The notes under the pieces are model-generated. The model had not been told where the DNA came from and made no database searches. It saw only the letters and a program-made list of their open reading frames with translations. Source: Tubulanus polymorphus (Eukaryota > Nemertea > Palaeonemertea > Tubulaniformes > Tubulanidae). Taken from it: a stretch of DNA of 64,000 bases. The stretch covers positions 6,025,600 through 6,089,599 of the forward strand of contig NC_134036.1 of assembly GCF_964204645.1 (NCBI RefSeq), written 5' to 3'. Each line of letters opens with the position of its first letter. Position 1 is the stretch's first letter. Positions 22,677 to 35,499 of the stretch are shown here, piece after piece. Position numbers and translations under genes: made by a program.

Positions 22677-24517
22677 GCACGGTATAATACGAGACGTTAT
22701 TCGACGTTAAACACCGCAGCCTGTTTCTGATTTAGAAATGTGTTTGATTTTGAATAACTAGTGTTCGAATTCATGCGCTAGATTCAAATTCCAGTTTTGA
22801 AATTTCGTTACGTCGTTTATCGATTAATAATTGTTACTAGATCCATATATAGAATGTATACTAATGCGTTTCATCCCGTTACGCATTTAGGTAAATGACA
22901 GGTCTCGATTTTTGAAGGTTGGGTCTGTAACGACCATTTCATATTCATTTCTTTTGTCTTGAAGCTTAATACGAATACAATTATAGTTTCTATTTCATTG
23001 TATGAATGCGCGTTATTTGACTAGTTTCAACACGAATAGAAAATCGGTGGAAGGGCGAACGCGCGCGTCCTTGCACGCGTGACTGATTCAGTGAGCGTAA
23101 CCAATATAGGGTTCTATATGTGACCCCAATCAAACTACAAGGAGGCCACTTACCCGCAAGTCTTGGAAAAGTCGGAGAAATTTTTTTCTTTTGGAAAAAA
23201 GTCAGGGAATAGTCGGGGATTTTTAGAAAATGTAAATAGGACGGATCTAATTCGTATTTAAACGGTTTTTGATAAATTTTGCCTATTGGTAATTTGGAGT
23301 TTTAATGCGAGACTCTGCCACGTTCCTCCCTCGCAGGGATTCGAACCTGATGGCGTCGCGAGACTCTGCCACGTTCCTCCCTCACAGGATTTTGATCACG
23401 ATAGCATCTAAAATTCATTTCGTTCGTTTCGGCTATATGAATCTTTTCGTCGTAAGTTTGAGCAGATAAATCGTCGAGCGATCTTGCATACTTTATTCAT
23501 GTTCCTCACCCACAAACTCCAGGTGTTAGACCACGATTGGTAGAACACTATATCCGTGTTGACGCGATGAGGAGAGAATCCCACAATGATAATAAAAAGT
23601 CCGAAAATGAAACTTCGAGATAGTAGTTTATTTCAACGTTTCGACTATATCCTTCAGGAATAATTAGATACTACAAAAATTAAATCTTAAGACTGGTCTT
23701 AGGTTGTTAGATTGGCTACAGAACTAAGTTGGTCTTAGACTGGTCTTAAAGTCTAAGCCATGACTATGCAACCGGGCCCTTGCCCCTGGATGTCTGAGTA
23801 TCCGGGTAAGCCGGATGCTGTGTCCGGGCCGCATGCGCGTTGATTCCTCTGCGCGAAATTCCAGAACCGAATATCAGCGTCGAGCGGCGATCGAGAGGCA
23901 CCGAAATAAAATCAAGCTGCGCATAAAAACAAAGCCGACATAATCATTCGGTCGGTCAGAGATCGATGTATTCGTATAGGTTAATAGTCAATATACACGC
24001 GCGCAGGTGTCGGGGCTGTTTATATCTAAATACAGTAACGCACGATGAAGCGCGCAGATGCCGTTCGAATAACCTTGAACATCGTAACGACAACAAACAA
24101 AAAAATTATGAGACATTCTGGACGTACATAGAACGCCGAGGTATAAGGTAAGCACGGCTATCCTGTACATCGAGTTCATGATCGGGTCCACGGGCGGATC
24201 CAAGCTATATCCCGCTGTCAGAAAAAAATGTGAATAACATTCTTTCTAGAAAAGCCTAAGCTGCGAGTTCCTGAATGCCTTTAGATACAAGGAAAATTAT
24301 TGATTTTTCAAACTTTTCCCGCTGGAGGTTGCCAATTAAGCCGCTTTTTTGAGCTCGGCCAGCAGATCATTGAAAAATAATCTTTTGGAATGAAGTCAGA
24401 TTTACCGGCTTGACCCCGCTGGGTCGCTGTTCCAATTTCGGAATTAGCAAAAATTCAAATTTATAACCGCATTGCCATATTGGATTTGTTTTGTTTTTTG
24501 CGTTCTTTGGTATATAG
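22677..24517. other. Spacer between the two secreted-protein genes
   Basis: Holds a tRNA-like SINE fragment duplicated about 50 bp apart (23307-23388) and a CTTAAGACCAGTC element (23686-23782). An untranslated first exon of the next gene may exist near 24150, where GTATAAGGTAAGC resembles a donor, because the ATG at 24518 directly follows a TATATAG acceptor-like site. No coding exon was recognised. Confidence 0.45.
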
Positions 24518-27500
24518 ATGGATATCGCCGTGTACATCCACGTAGTGATGGTACCATTTCTGTCGGCTCTCAACGGACTCGACGCTTGTGAGTATTTTCA
24601 TTATTGCTCGATACGATTAAAACAACGGGCCGAGTGCATCGTAAGGAAGCGTCTCCAGAAGTCGATCCGAGGGTAGGGTGCGGGGGCGTGTACTAGAATA
24701 AGTTGCCCTGAAATCTTACAGGAAAACTTGAAGAAAAAAAATATAAATCCGATACTCCGAAGGTTTTAGTTTATAAGCATGTTCTCTAAACTTCCAAAGA
24801 TTGAGTGAATGTTTACCGATGAGCTCTTTTTCGGGTACTTTTCATATTGTATAATACGCCCTATTTCGGGGGTTTAATTTTGCGCGAAGATTAACGGCCA
24901 TCGAAAATCTGATATGAACATTAATTAGAATGATGAATTATCATCAATAATGGATCCGTACTAGAATAGTAGTTACGTTAAAAAAGTGGTTTGTTTGTAA
25001 GGGACACTCAATCAAAAAATTCAAACGAAATTTACCAACCGAATAAATTACAGGGTCAATCCCTATTTTAAGATCAAAAAAGATTATATAGTATTATCCT
25101 AGAAATTATCATAGATATTATTGCTTGTGTAGTATTTTTTGTCAAGTTGAACGCGGAATGCATTTATAAATTCTTTTTTTCGTCGCCATTTTTTCGAATT
25201 CAGCTGTTTGGGGATTCGGTGCGTCGACGAATCGATACTATCGACCGCCTGGCGATCTTAATCCGTCGCAGCATTCAAATCGTAAGTATGCACTTAAGTG
25301 CCTATCGACGTCATGCTTTCCAACTGACACAGGATGTTAGATATTTAGTAAGCCAACTTTCAAAAACTGACCGTCCACACTTAACTTAAGTTCAGCACTT
25401 CATCGGTGACATTTCTAATTCGAAAATGAACTACGAACACCAGACATTAGATATTTTATCAGCATGCTTTCAAAACCCAGTCAATTTTACGGGCGTTCAG
25501 CAGAACTTCACCCGGGATATTTGTAATTGCTAATGAACGACGAACGCAAGATATTGGACATTTTATCAGCGCACGTTCAAAAATACTGATCGTCCACACT
25601 TCACATGTGTTCAGTACTTCTGTTGAGACATTTATAATTGAAAATGAACTACAGACATCAGACATTAGACATTTCATCGCAAGACTTTGACCAATACACT
25701 TAGAATGAGTGATCGCCAAGGCTGTCCATTACGCTCTTTAATTATTTCAAACTTTTCTGTATCGATTACGTCTACTTCAAAATATCTTCAAAGTCATCTA
25801 GCTAAACCGTACATTTCAGCTGGTATTAACTACGCGTCGTGGTATCCGGTAAGTCCCGTTTTTTTCTCGATAAGCCGGCACCTAACTTGAATAATCTACC
25901 TGGAAATGATTTTTACAAACTTGCCATGTCGGTGTGATTGCCGTTTAAAAATGTGCGCCTATTGACAACATTTTCGGACTTCATCGTTTTCTCGTCTTCA
26001 TTGTGGGATTCTCGATATATATTACCTATGTTTAATGTTTACTATCGTTTTTACTCCCGATTTCTGCGCAATTGAAGTCGTTGAAAAGTGCGTTGTTTGT
26101 TTTTGCTCTTCAGTTACCGCCGCAGCCGCCGCTGAGGTCGTTATACTATCAGTACCGACCGGTGTCCATTGCCTTCAACCCACAGAGGAACCGCGTACAG
26201 AAACCCGCCGCTTGGTTCTGTTACCAATACCCGAACGCGCGCGAGTGTAGCCGAATAGAAGGAACGAACGCCAAATGCCGTACGTAACAATTGAATTACC
26301 CCGGGCGAATCGATTCGAAATAGGGAACCGATATCGCACCAGATGGTGCGACGAGCGCTCAATCCCGCGTCGCCAAAACTTGGTCATTATCGGGCAAATT
26401 CGAACTTGACTTGTCTCACAGGGCCCGCTAGATATACGCCAAATTAAATTCTCTTCTCAGTGATTGGTATAAGTTTCAGTGAAAATTGAAATATCGAAGG
26501 ACAAAATTCATTCCACTCTTAGTGGAATGACGATGGCTTGCCACGAGTAGAACTCACGGTTGCCGCGGAAGGTTTTTTGTGGGGGGGGGGTCCTCAATGA
26601 AATGTTGAAGAAATTTGAACCCCGGGATACCAAGTTACTACTAACGACACCTAGCGGATCCTCGCTTGTAGATCCCTTATCGAAATGTGGGAGAAGTCGA
26701 ACCCGGGAGACCGAATAACTTCATAAACCTCGCGAATCCTCAATTGCCATATTTAAGGGTATAAGTGATTTAGTGACGCTATATTTCTATCTTATATTCT
26801 TATCGTCGCCAGCACGCCCCCTACCGGGTCGCGTCGAAGACTGCACGGGTAATACGGTGTCTCACATGTCGACGCTGGCGTGGTCGGACGCCGAGTTCAA
26901 GACAACAACCTTCACGCTACTTTGCGCCGAAGACAAGGTAGGCTTTCTATACTCTGTTTTCTATACTCTTTCAGACAGTTCTGGGGTCAGGTCAGCCGCG
27001 ACGAAACTCGTAATTCGTAATTCAATCCAAACCATTAACTAAACCACTAAAAATTTGACATTGCATTACCATATTATCATCTGTAATTCCCTAATGTAAT
27101 TTAATTCGTAAATTAAGAATAATAATGATAATAATGATGATGATGATCATGACGACGATGATATAATAAGTATAATTATAATAACATTATACGGACAACA
27201 CTGAACGAAAATAACTCTTCTTTCATTCAAACGTGATTGATTTTTTCGAAAAAAATTAAGTTTGACAATCAGCATTCTATACTTAACACCTATTTCGGGA
27301 ATGCACTACCGAAATTGACTGATTATGGCATCCGAGTTCCATTCGAACCAGTTAAATTAGACATTTCAAGTCGGCAAATGAAACGCATTTCAGGACTAGA
27401 AAACCCGTTGCGTTTGAATTCTAGATGATTCTACTTGATAAACGTATACCCGAAAAGATGTTTTAAAATGACCGGTAGAAATGGGGACAACACTTGTTAA

Positions 27501-27940
27501 TGAAGCTATCGATATTTGATCCATTTAACACTGTATCGAAATATTGCCAAAAGTCGTTCAAACCAGTTTAAAAAAAGATTTTTAAATGACAAATGAAACA
27601 TTTGGGACTATAGAAAACCTATGGCAAAAAAATCGACACATAGATATTCCGGTCGATGACGTTGATAACATTTTTTTCGTTGTAGAAGGTAAAAGTCTCC
27701 CTGCGAGCGGTCAACGCAAACGCTGCGGCCGCCAACGGCGACTGCCACGAGGGCATCAGGCATAACGCGAAAGGCACCGGCGACGTCGTGGCCGACTGGA
27801 GCGCGTGGCAATGCGGCACGCAGGGGCCTTTAGATGCCGCGGTAATCGAAGGCGAAACCGGCGAAATGCAGCTTCAATTCAAAGGCACCGACCGCACGTC
27901 GGAGCCGAACGCTTTAATGTTCAACTGCCAGTGCATTTAA
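24518..27940 (+). CDS. Secreted cysteine-containing protein, paralogue 2 (unknown family)
   Basis: Six exons: 24518-24587, 25204-25281, 25820-25848, 26114-26279, 26813-26937, 27686-27940 (TAA at 27938-27940). Phases are 1,1,0,1,0, exactly as in the gene at 20 kb. The product has about 240 residues. A hydrophobic signal segment (MDIAVYIHVVMVPFLSAL) is followed by YASWYP, a Pro-rich segment, WFCYQYPNARECS, RPLPGRVEDC, TTFTLLCAEDK, and a last exon with GTGDVVADWSAWQC ending FNCQC. The fifth exon is 125 nt in both paralogues. Tryptophans and cysteines of the last two exons are conserved while the N-terminal half is diverged, which suggests a constrained C-terminal domain and a flexible N-terminal spacer. 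An extracellular or secretion-related role is inferred; the biochemical function is unknown. Confidence 0.85.
25300..25690. repeat. AACTGATCGTCCACAC-family tandem units in an intron
   Basis: About three diverged 120-130 bp units upstream of the acceptor at 25818-25819. This is the same intron position as the array in the first paralogue at 20.3-20.5 kb, so the array may predate the gene duplication. Confidence 0.65.
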
Positions 27941-28742
27941 TAGCAAATTTAGGATAAATATACGGTCTTCGTATTTTCTTTTACCCCGACGTTGGCGAGT
28001 TTAGACTTCTTAGTCGTTCATCCCGTTCGATTCCAGTCGATTGAATGCATCGTTTTAGGACTTCTTCGTCGTTCATTCCGTTCGATCCCGGTCGATTGAA
28101 TGCATCGTTTTAGACACTGCACCCGAAGCGTCTGATTTCAAAACGATAATTATGATTCCGTTTATCCGAAACGATCCATGACAAAATTCGTACGCGTGTA
28201 AAAGAATACGCATGTATTTATTGTATCGAATACACTCAACTGGATCAAAATAGATCAAATGGTTTCTAAGTTATAAACAATTGAATGGCTGAAATTTGGA
28301 GTCCTGGAAATATTCAAAAACAACAATACACCCCCATAGGTAACCAAATCGGAATCGACAAATAGCTGAGTTAACCCTGTAGGCCTAAGTCCGACAATAA
28401 TACCAATTCAGGTCATTCCACGACGAAACATTTCATAACAGATCAACCGCCCTGATCGTTTTTCGGAACGTTTCTATCAAATCCCTGAAAAGAATAATTA
28501 ATTCGCAGTTCTAGGGTCGGACTTGAGCGACAAAAGGAATGTAGGTCTTGGTGCAGTGTTGTGGATCGCTATCTTATTAAGCCCAGGGGGTAACGCAATT
28601 GATGCGTAGAAAACCCCTGAATTATTTCAATTCAAGTCATTCCTTGATAGGATATTTTTCAAGAACGTTGTTGATGTTTCTCACTGTCGAAGAACTTGTC
28701 AATATTTCTACATTATTTGCGTCCTCGCTATTGCTGGAGCGT

Positions 28743-29249
28743 TACTAATGTCTATTTCAACCTGACGTGAGAGCATTCCTGGTGGCCTAGCTCAGTCAGT
28801 TTTGGTAGTACATACCTGATAAAAGTCTTATTAGGACCAGAATGCATTGGCAGTCGACCTAAATCATCATTTTTTAATCCATTTGAAACTGTATTGAAGG
28901 ATATCAAAAAAATATGCATTGAGAGGGGTTCCTGAGAGAAAAGAGACTCCATGATTTGAAAGTTTAACAATATGTCTCCATGCCTACCAACTGAAATTTG
29001 ATACGTAGGCATGGAAACATATTGTTAAACTTTCAAATCATGGAGTCACTTCTCTTCATTTAACCCCTTTCAGTGAAGACTTTTTGGATATCCTTCAATA
29101 CAGTTTCAAATGGGTTAAAAAACGATGCTTAAGGTCGACTGCCAGCCCTTTCCGGTCCTATTAAGACCTTTATCAGGTATGTACTACCAAAAATTAGCGA
29201 GCTAGGCCACCTGGAATGCTCTCAAGTCAGGTTGAAATAGACATTAGTC
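28743..29249. repeat. Long inverted repeat, arms about 246 bp, 16-bp spacer
   Basis: Left arm 28743-28988 and right arm 29005-29249 pair across nearly the whole length, at roughly 85-90% by eye. Examples are CATGCCTAC/GTAGGCATG next to the loop and ACTAATGTCTATTTCAACCT/AGGTTGAAATAGACATTAGT at the outer ends. No ORF is present. It lies about 270 bp upstream of the first receptor gene. It is a fold-back transposon or, if transcribed, a long hairpin RNA. Confidence 0.85.
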
Positions 29250-29518
29250 GAAATGATGTGCTATACGCGCGCGGCGAACATATCATAGCATCGCGCGAAA
29301 GAATTTTATAGCGAAAATAATTGCTAGCATTTTAAATACATAATTGGGCTCGGTAGATTACTGCTGATATTGAATATCCTCGCGAATTAATCATTACTGG
29401 AAATATGATCATTTCACCCGGAGCGAAAACTGATTAATTTTAATGAACGTTACCAAATCCTAATACAATTGGCGTCGATTCTAAAAACTGCGAAACGTTC
29501 GTTCATTCTGTCGCAGTG

Positions 29519-32500
29519 ATGTTGTTCGGTATGGAGCAGCGACTGAGAGCGCTGTTTATAGCGTCGCTGATCGTCTTTCAAGTTCGCATCGCGCGCGCTG
29601 ATCGCGCAGACTCTATCGAGGAATCGTCTGTGACGGTAAGTTCGTCGTGTAACAACACGTGGTACCCGCTAGATCCTACGTCCGGTTACATCGTTTCACC
29701 GAATTACCCGTCGTTTACGCGCGGTGTTGAATGCCGTTGGTTCATCAACAGTTCTTTACCGGGAACTTTTCACGTCCAAGTTTACCACGATATCGAGCTT
29801 TCAATATTCTGTAGTGATAACTACCTTCTCGACTACGAGTCTGATAACAGATTGTGCGGTGTTGGAAAACATGAAATCCACCGTAACGATTCGATCCTAT
29901 TGATGTTTAGGAGTAACGTCGACGGTTCGCTAGGTAGTCGCGTTTTTATCATATATCGTAATGAAGGAAGCAAGTTTAGAATTAGTTACAACTGCGGAAA
30001 TTACTATTTAAAACTAAACGAACTACACTCCTCAACTGGTTATAAATTCCGCATGGAAATACCACGTAGTTGTCGGTTGTTCGCCGAATGGATTGGTTTA
30101 TCACAGGATTACGCGATGAATCTCACAATCATTCGGATTATATCAAACCCCCATCCGAGATACGAATCTCCGAGCATTAACATACACGACAGATGGAATA
30201 GTAGTAGTAAGCCTATTGCTCAAATACGAGAACAAACCGGTCATCCACCTTCGTCATTTTATACTAAAACAAATAAAGCCATAATTTCGTCGCTACGCAT
30301 TTTTCTTCAGTTCACGCTTTTTGTCCAGTTTTATAGAATATCAGATTGGAACGTCTCTAATCCGTTGATTCAGATCTCTAATAACGAGTCGGGAGTGCTC
30401 ATTCCCGATGACAACAGTTTACACGTAATAACTCGATCAAAACACTTACACTGCTGGTCTATCACAGTGCAGGTGTTACAGTACGTCGTCTTCAACTGGA
30501 CACGTGATCTCGTCATATCCGGTGACGTCATTGGTGTATATAAACTAGAAGGGTTACGCGTTGTAGGAACTGATATTTTACTCGGTTACAACTACCTGCA
30601 ATCACAGAGTGTAAAATCTGATGGATTCCTCGTCGTACTGTGCGTCTTGATGAACAGGCAACTTACAAAGTCACACATAGAAATAAACTTCAAAGCAGGA
30701 TCAGTATCGACAGAAGACGTACACGTCACTCGTCATCGGGTGGGTATAAAATTCAAAATGTGATGTAACTTGATAGTCAAAACCACAGCTAAAGTAAAAT
30801 CTTCTGACTCATAGACATTTATCTTATAGACACGAAATGAAGAATTGTTGTCGATGCACGTTCGATGGATTTTCCCGTCATCAAAGAATAAAACACTAAC
30901 GTATCAAGTAAATACATTACCATTCAAATGGAAAGTTGATATTCATGAGGAGAATATTCAACTAGCAGTTTTATCAGAGAACTGCGAGCGAGCTGGATTT
31001 TACATATTCGACGGTGGTAATTTCACGGCTAGACGATACGGTCCGTATTGTCCGGGCAATTACTACGGACGGTCTGTCGTCAGTCTGATTACATCAGGTG
31101 GATCGGTTACTGTTGTAGGATACGCTTATAACTGGGACGGTCAGTCAACATACGTCGATCAAAAATCGTCCCTCAGATTTCGTCCTACGGACTGTGACGG
31201 GTATTTCCTAAAGGAGGGAGAGCGTCAGATCAATATGACGTCACATTGTCTCGTGATTACACCCGAAAACCGACGCCTTCCTTTGGGGAACATTTACGTT
31301 TTATCAGAACACGAATATCGATTTGGCAGTTGTTTTCGCGTTTGGTCGCGACCTTGCCCTCGGAAATTGAGAATTATAAGTTACTATCTCAATCAAAGCG
31401 TCGTTTTAAGCACGGTATTCATTGGCAGCCGGAATATGTTACGGGGCGAACCACTAATTTTCAAACTGCGTCAAGTGTGTCTAGGTTCGAAAAGGTCAGT
31501 TGACAGATTAGGATTTACGCTTCATAGAGATACATTAACAGCCGATGACGAATGCGGGCTGGTTGAATCACCGAACTACCCGGCAAAGGTCGGGCTGACA
31601 TCAGTGTCTTTATACTATACATTCACGAACCTCCAACGAAAAGACATATTTCGATATTACAGATTTATCATCAAATCTATAGAATCGATCAGTTGCAGCG
31701 CAAACGTGCTCGTGGAAAAAGGCCCGATACTTTTCATTCAAGAGATATCCTGGGCGAAAATTCGAACCCACCGCCGTATCAAAATATGCGGAAGTATGGC
31801 GACGACAGGACTTGTATTTCATAGTTTATCTGAAAATCAATTGTATTTTGAAATAAAGAACAGAATTGCAAAATTTCAAATACTATACATTTTACACCAG
31901 TCGTTAGCGATCGGGTATCCCAGTGGCGTTCGCTGTCAACAAGGATTTCTAGATTCAGGTATTTCTTGCTTGAAAAATATCAGAGATGAACGCCTGAATT
32001 GGGAGAATGCTGAATTGTACTGTAGACAGAAGTACGCGGGACATCTACTCAGTATCAACTCAGAACAGGAAATGATTTCTATTAAAACGTTATTCGCTAC
32101 AGAACTTATTAAACAAGCGTATTCACAGAAAGCGCTCATAGTGATGATTGGATTAAAAATAGAGGTAAATTCGTAGTTTTTCTTTCGTTTAAATGGTCTA
32201 AACTGTTTCTATACACATTTTCTCTTTATATTTAGCCTACAAGAGGTCATTATACGTGGACCGATGGGAAACCACTGAGCTACACAGAATGGTATGAACC
32301 TACGAATAACGACACGATACCAGAAGCCATTCAAGGATTGATATCTCCTCTTAGAAAACAACCGATAAATGACGTCAATATGCCGTGTACAGCGATGATA
32401 CTGAATAATCCACGAGGTTCGGCGAACTGGGTTCGATTCCCGTGTGAAATTGAAGAGGTTCACACGACATTCATTTGTGAGACAAAAATCGACATTAATT

Positions 32501-35499
32501 CGAACAATGAAATAATTCTAGATTCAGCAGCTGAAGCATCGCATTTAACAAAAAATGACACAGTTTTGCTTCGTGGAAATCCGTTTCCCGACATCGTTTT
32601 CAATGTCTCGAGGTGCACAATTGGCTGGGTAAGCATAGATAAACAATGCTACCAAATTCTGACAGATTGGAACAATCATCGTGGTTTGGATATAAAAACA
32701 GCGAAATCGATGTGTCAAAGCATCCGTGCTGAAATAGGTGCGGTAACTGTTTACACAGAAAACGATACAATGAACTTGATATCAAAATTTAACTTTCAAC
32801 ATCAATATAGCTCTATACTAACACTGACTTCTAATGACCGACTTATAGTTATAATTCCGATAATCACTAGAGATAAAATAACTTTCATTCAATCAGTCAA
32901 ATGGACGATGAAACAGTTTGATAATGCTACAGATACAGCGCATTCTGTTTTGTGTTCATACAATGTAACTGATGAAGAGTTGGCTTCTATAAGCGGTTGT
33001 AAATCGTGGCAGTTTAAATGTAACGATCAAAGATGTATCAGCGACCATCGCGTATGTGATACCAGACACGACTGTCAACACGGTGAAGATGAACTGAGTT
33101 GTTCGCATATCAATTTACACAGTCAGTTTCAATGCGATGATGGCCAGGTTATATCAATAAGTGGTTTCTGTGATTTCATACAGGATTGTGTGGATGGTTC
33201 AGATGAGAACTCGTGTTTTCATCCATCGTGTTCGTCCGAGCAATATCGATGCGCAACTGGTCAATGTGTCAGTATATCAAACAGATGTGACGGAGTCACT
33301 AATTGTGAAGACGGCTCCGATGAAATGGGATGTACTGCTCAATTGTGTCAAGGGTTCCTGTGTAACAGTGGAGACTGTATCAGTGCTCAGTTGTATCAGG
33401 ATGGAGTCGTGGATTGTAGCGGAAGCCTTGAGGAAGATGAATTAGTAACAACTACTAATCTTATAATGGATCCTACGGTTAATTGCAATGATGAAAACCA
33501 TTGTACGACTAACTTCACAAATCTCTGTACGGAATCTGATGAACAAAGATGTTCTTTCAATTCTCTTCATTGTTATTCAAGACGTCACAGATGTATTCAA
33601 GAAAGAAATACGAATGGTTACCCGGTTTGTAGGAATCTTGAGCACGTGTTGAGATGTGAAGAATTTGAATGTCCAGCTGGTACTGTAAAATGCCCAGCAT
33701 CGTACTGTATACCGATCAGACAGGTGTGCGATGGTCGATCAGATTGTCCCAATTCAGAAGATGAGCAAAAATGCGAGACATTTTTATGTCCAGGAATGTT
33801 CAAATGTGTTAAGGAAAATCGATGTATTCCTCAATCTGAAGTTTGCGATGGTGTCGTAAATTGTAAAAATACAACCGATGACGAGGCTTTCTGTGAGGTC
33901 ACGTGTCCTAGAGGTTGCAAGTGTCGAGGATATATGATTAATTGTGGTAATACTGGTCTAACAGATATCACTGGTCTTTTCTCTGCATCAACACGAGTTC
34001 TTATCTTGTCCAAAAACGAAATCAATTTCAACAAGTCGACTTATTCTTCACTTAACTATCTTTACATTCTCAACATCTCCTCCAATGATTTGCCTCATAT
34101 TTCACCTAACTCGTTCTCAAACCTGCATAATCTACATATATTAGATCTTACGTACAACAATTTAACGACCTTATCACCACATACATTCACCGGTTTGCGA
34201 AGTTTAATAGAGTTATCTTTAACTGGAAATCCACTTAGACATTTGGAAGAAGGTAGTTTTCTTGGATTAAGGTCGCTTCGATGTCTTGATCTTCACGGAC
34301 TTTCTCTGTTCACTATAAGTGAACATGTTTTTGCAGGTCTCTCCTCGGTACAAACTCTGAACATCAGCGGGAACAAAATCTTGTTTATTTCAATGTACGC
34401 TTTTTCCGGGTTGAATGAACTTAAAATCCTTGACATCACCAACAATTCGAAATCGATTACTGTTGACGGAAATGTTTTCGACAAACTGACAACATTGGTC
34501 TCCCTAACGTCTGATGCTTACAAATTTTGTTGCATGACTCCGAATGTTGACCACTGCCTTCCCGAAGCTGATCAATTTTCCTCCTGTTCTGACCTGATGG
34601 GTAACTCAGTACTCAGAGCTATAATCTGGGTTATTTCGGTGTTCACCTTCGTTTCAAATAACATCGTTATTTTATTTCGTTTTCGATCAATTCGATTTCG
34701 ATCCCGCGAAACGCAAAACACATCATCTGACATCCTCATCATCAATATCGCAGCTTGTGACTTTCTGATGTCGATTTATTTGTTTTTGATCGCGGGAGCA
34801 GATTACGTTTATAAAGGAGTTTATTTCCTGAATTCAGATACTTGGACGGACAGTTCCTTGTGCAGTTTTGCTGGTGTCTTGGTGACTATTTCTTGCGAGG
34901 GCTCGTTGACTTTTCTATGCATCCTAACGCGTCATAGATTCTCAAATATCGTTAATCCATTTTCTGGGAGCCCGATTACATCTCCGAGATATAGGTCTAT
35001 CATTTGTGGCGTTTGTTGGGTTTATATAAGTACAATTTCTATAATACCACTGTCTGAATTTTCTTATTTCGGCATAAAATTTTACGGTACTACAGGAGTT
35101 TGTTTACCCATGAATTTGGTGTCAACTGATGTCAAAGCCTGGCAATATTCATTCGCTATTTTCGCCGTGATTAACTCTGTCCTACTTGCCACGATAATGG
35201 CCACTTATGTTCAAATGTACAGAGTCGTATCAGGAAGCAGGACGGGTTCGGGTAGAATCGACCCTACCGAACTGGTGTTAGCACGCAGGAGTTTGGTGAT
35301 AAATCTTTGTAATTTATTTTGCTGGCTGCCGTTAATTATCGTTCAGTTTTGTGCGGTATTTCGGGTAGAAATACCGAATCAGGTGGCGGCTTGGCTGGCG
35401 GTTCTTTTTTTACCGATCAACTCGTCCCTCAATCCCCTTCTTTACACCATACTGACTATCGATATGAAATCCGTAGTTGCGAAGACTAAACGCAGGTAG
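29519..35499 (+). CDS. CUB/C-type lectin/LDLa/LRR G-protein-coupled receptor, copy 1 (GRL101-like)
   Basis: Three exons: 29519-30739, 30830-32164 and 32236-35499 (TAG), all phase 0 with introns of 90 and 71 bp, encoding about 1,939 residues. The ATG at 29519 (MLFGMEQRLRALF) begins a signal peptide; upstream in-frame codons have no ATG. Domains in order: CUB (about 43-155, SGYIVSPNYPS), diverged CUB-like modules, another CUB-like block with FDGGNFTARRYGPYCPG, CUB again (CGLVESPNYPA, about 649), C-type-lectin-like domain 1 (about 775-933, ending WVRFPCEIEEVHTTFICE), C-type-lectin-like domain 2 (about 978-1091), about seven LDLa repeats (1106-1407, DGSDEN-type calcium boxes), LRR N-cap (CPRGCKC), five to six LRRs, a CC hinge (KFCCMTPN), then seven helices (about 1640-1920). 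The GPCR part keeps Asp in helix 2 (ACDFLM), CWLP in helix 6 and NPLLY in helix 7, and resembles relaxin-type LGRs. E/DRY is TRH. It likely binds an extracellular ligand at the cell surface; the ligand is unknown. Confidence 0.92.

Noticed and set aside
29510-29518. Longer N-terminus of the receptors (HSVAVMLFG...)
   Set aside because: The upstream extension begins only with non-ATG codons in all copies; the ATG of MLFGMEQ is shared and starts a good signal peptide.
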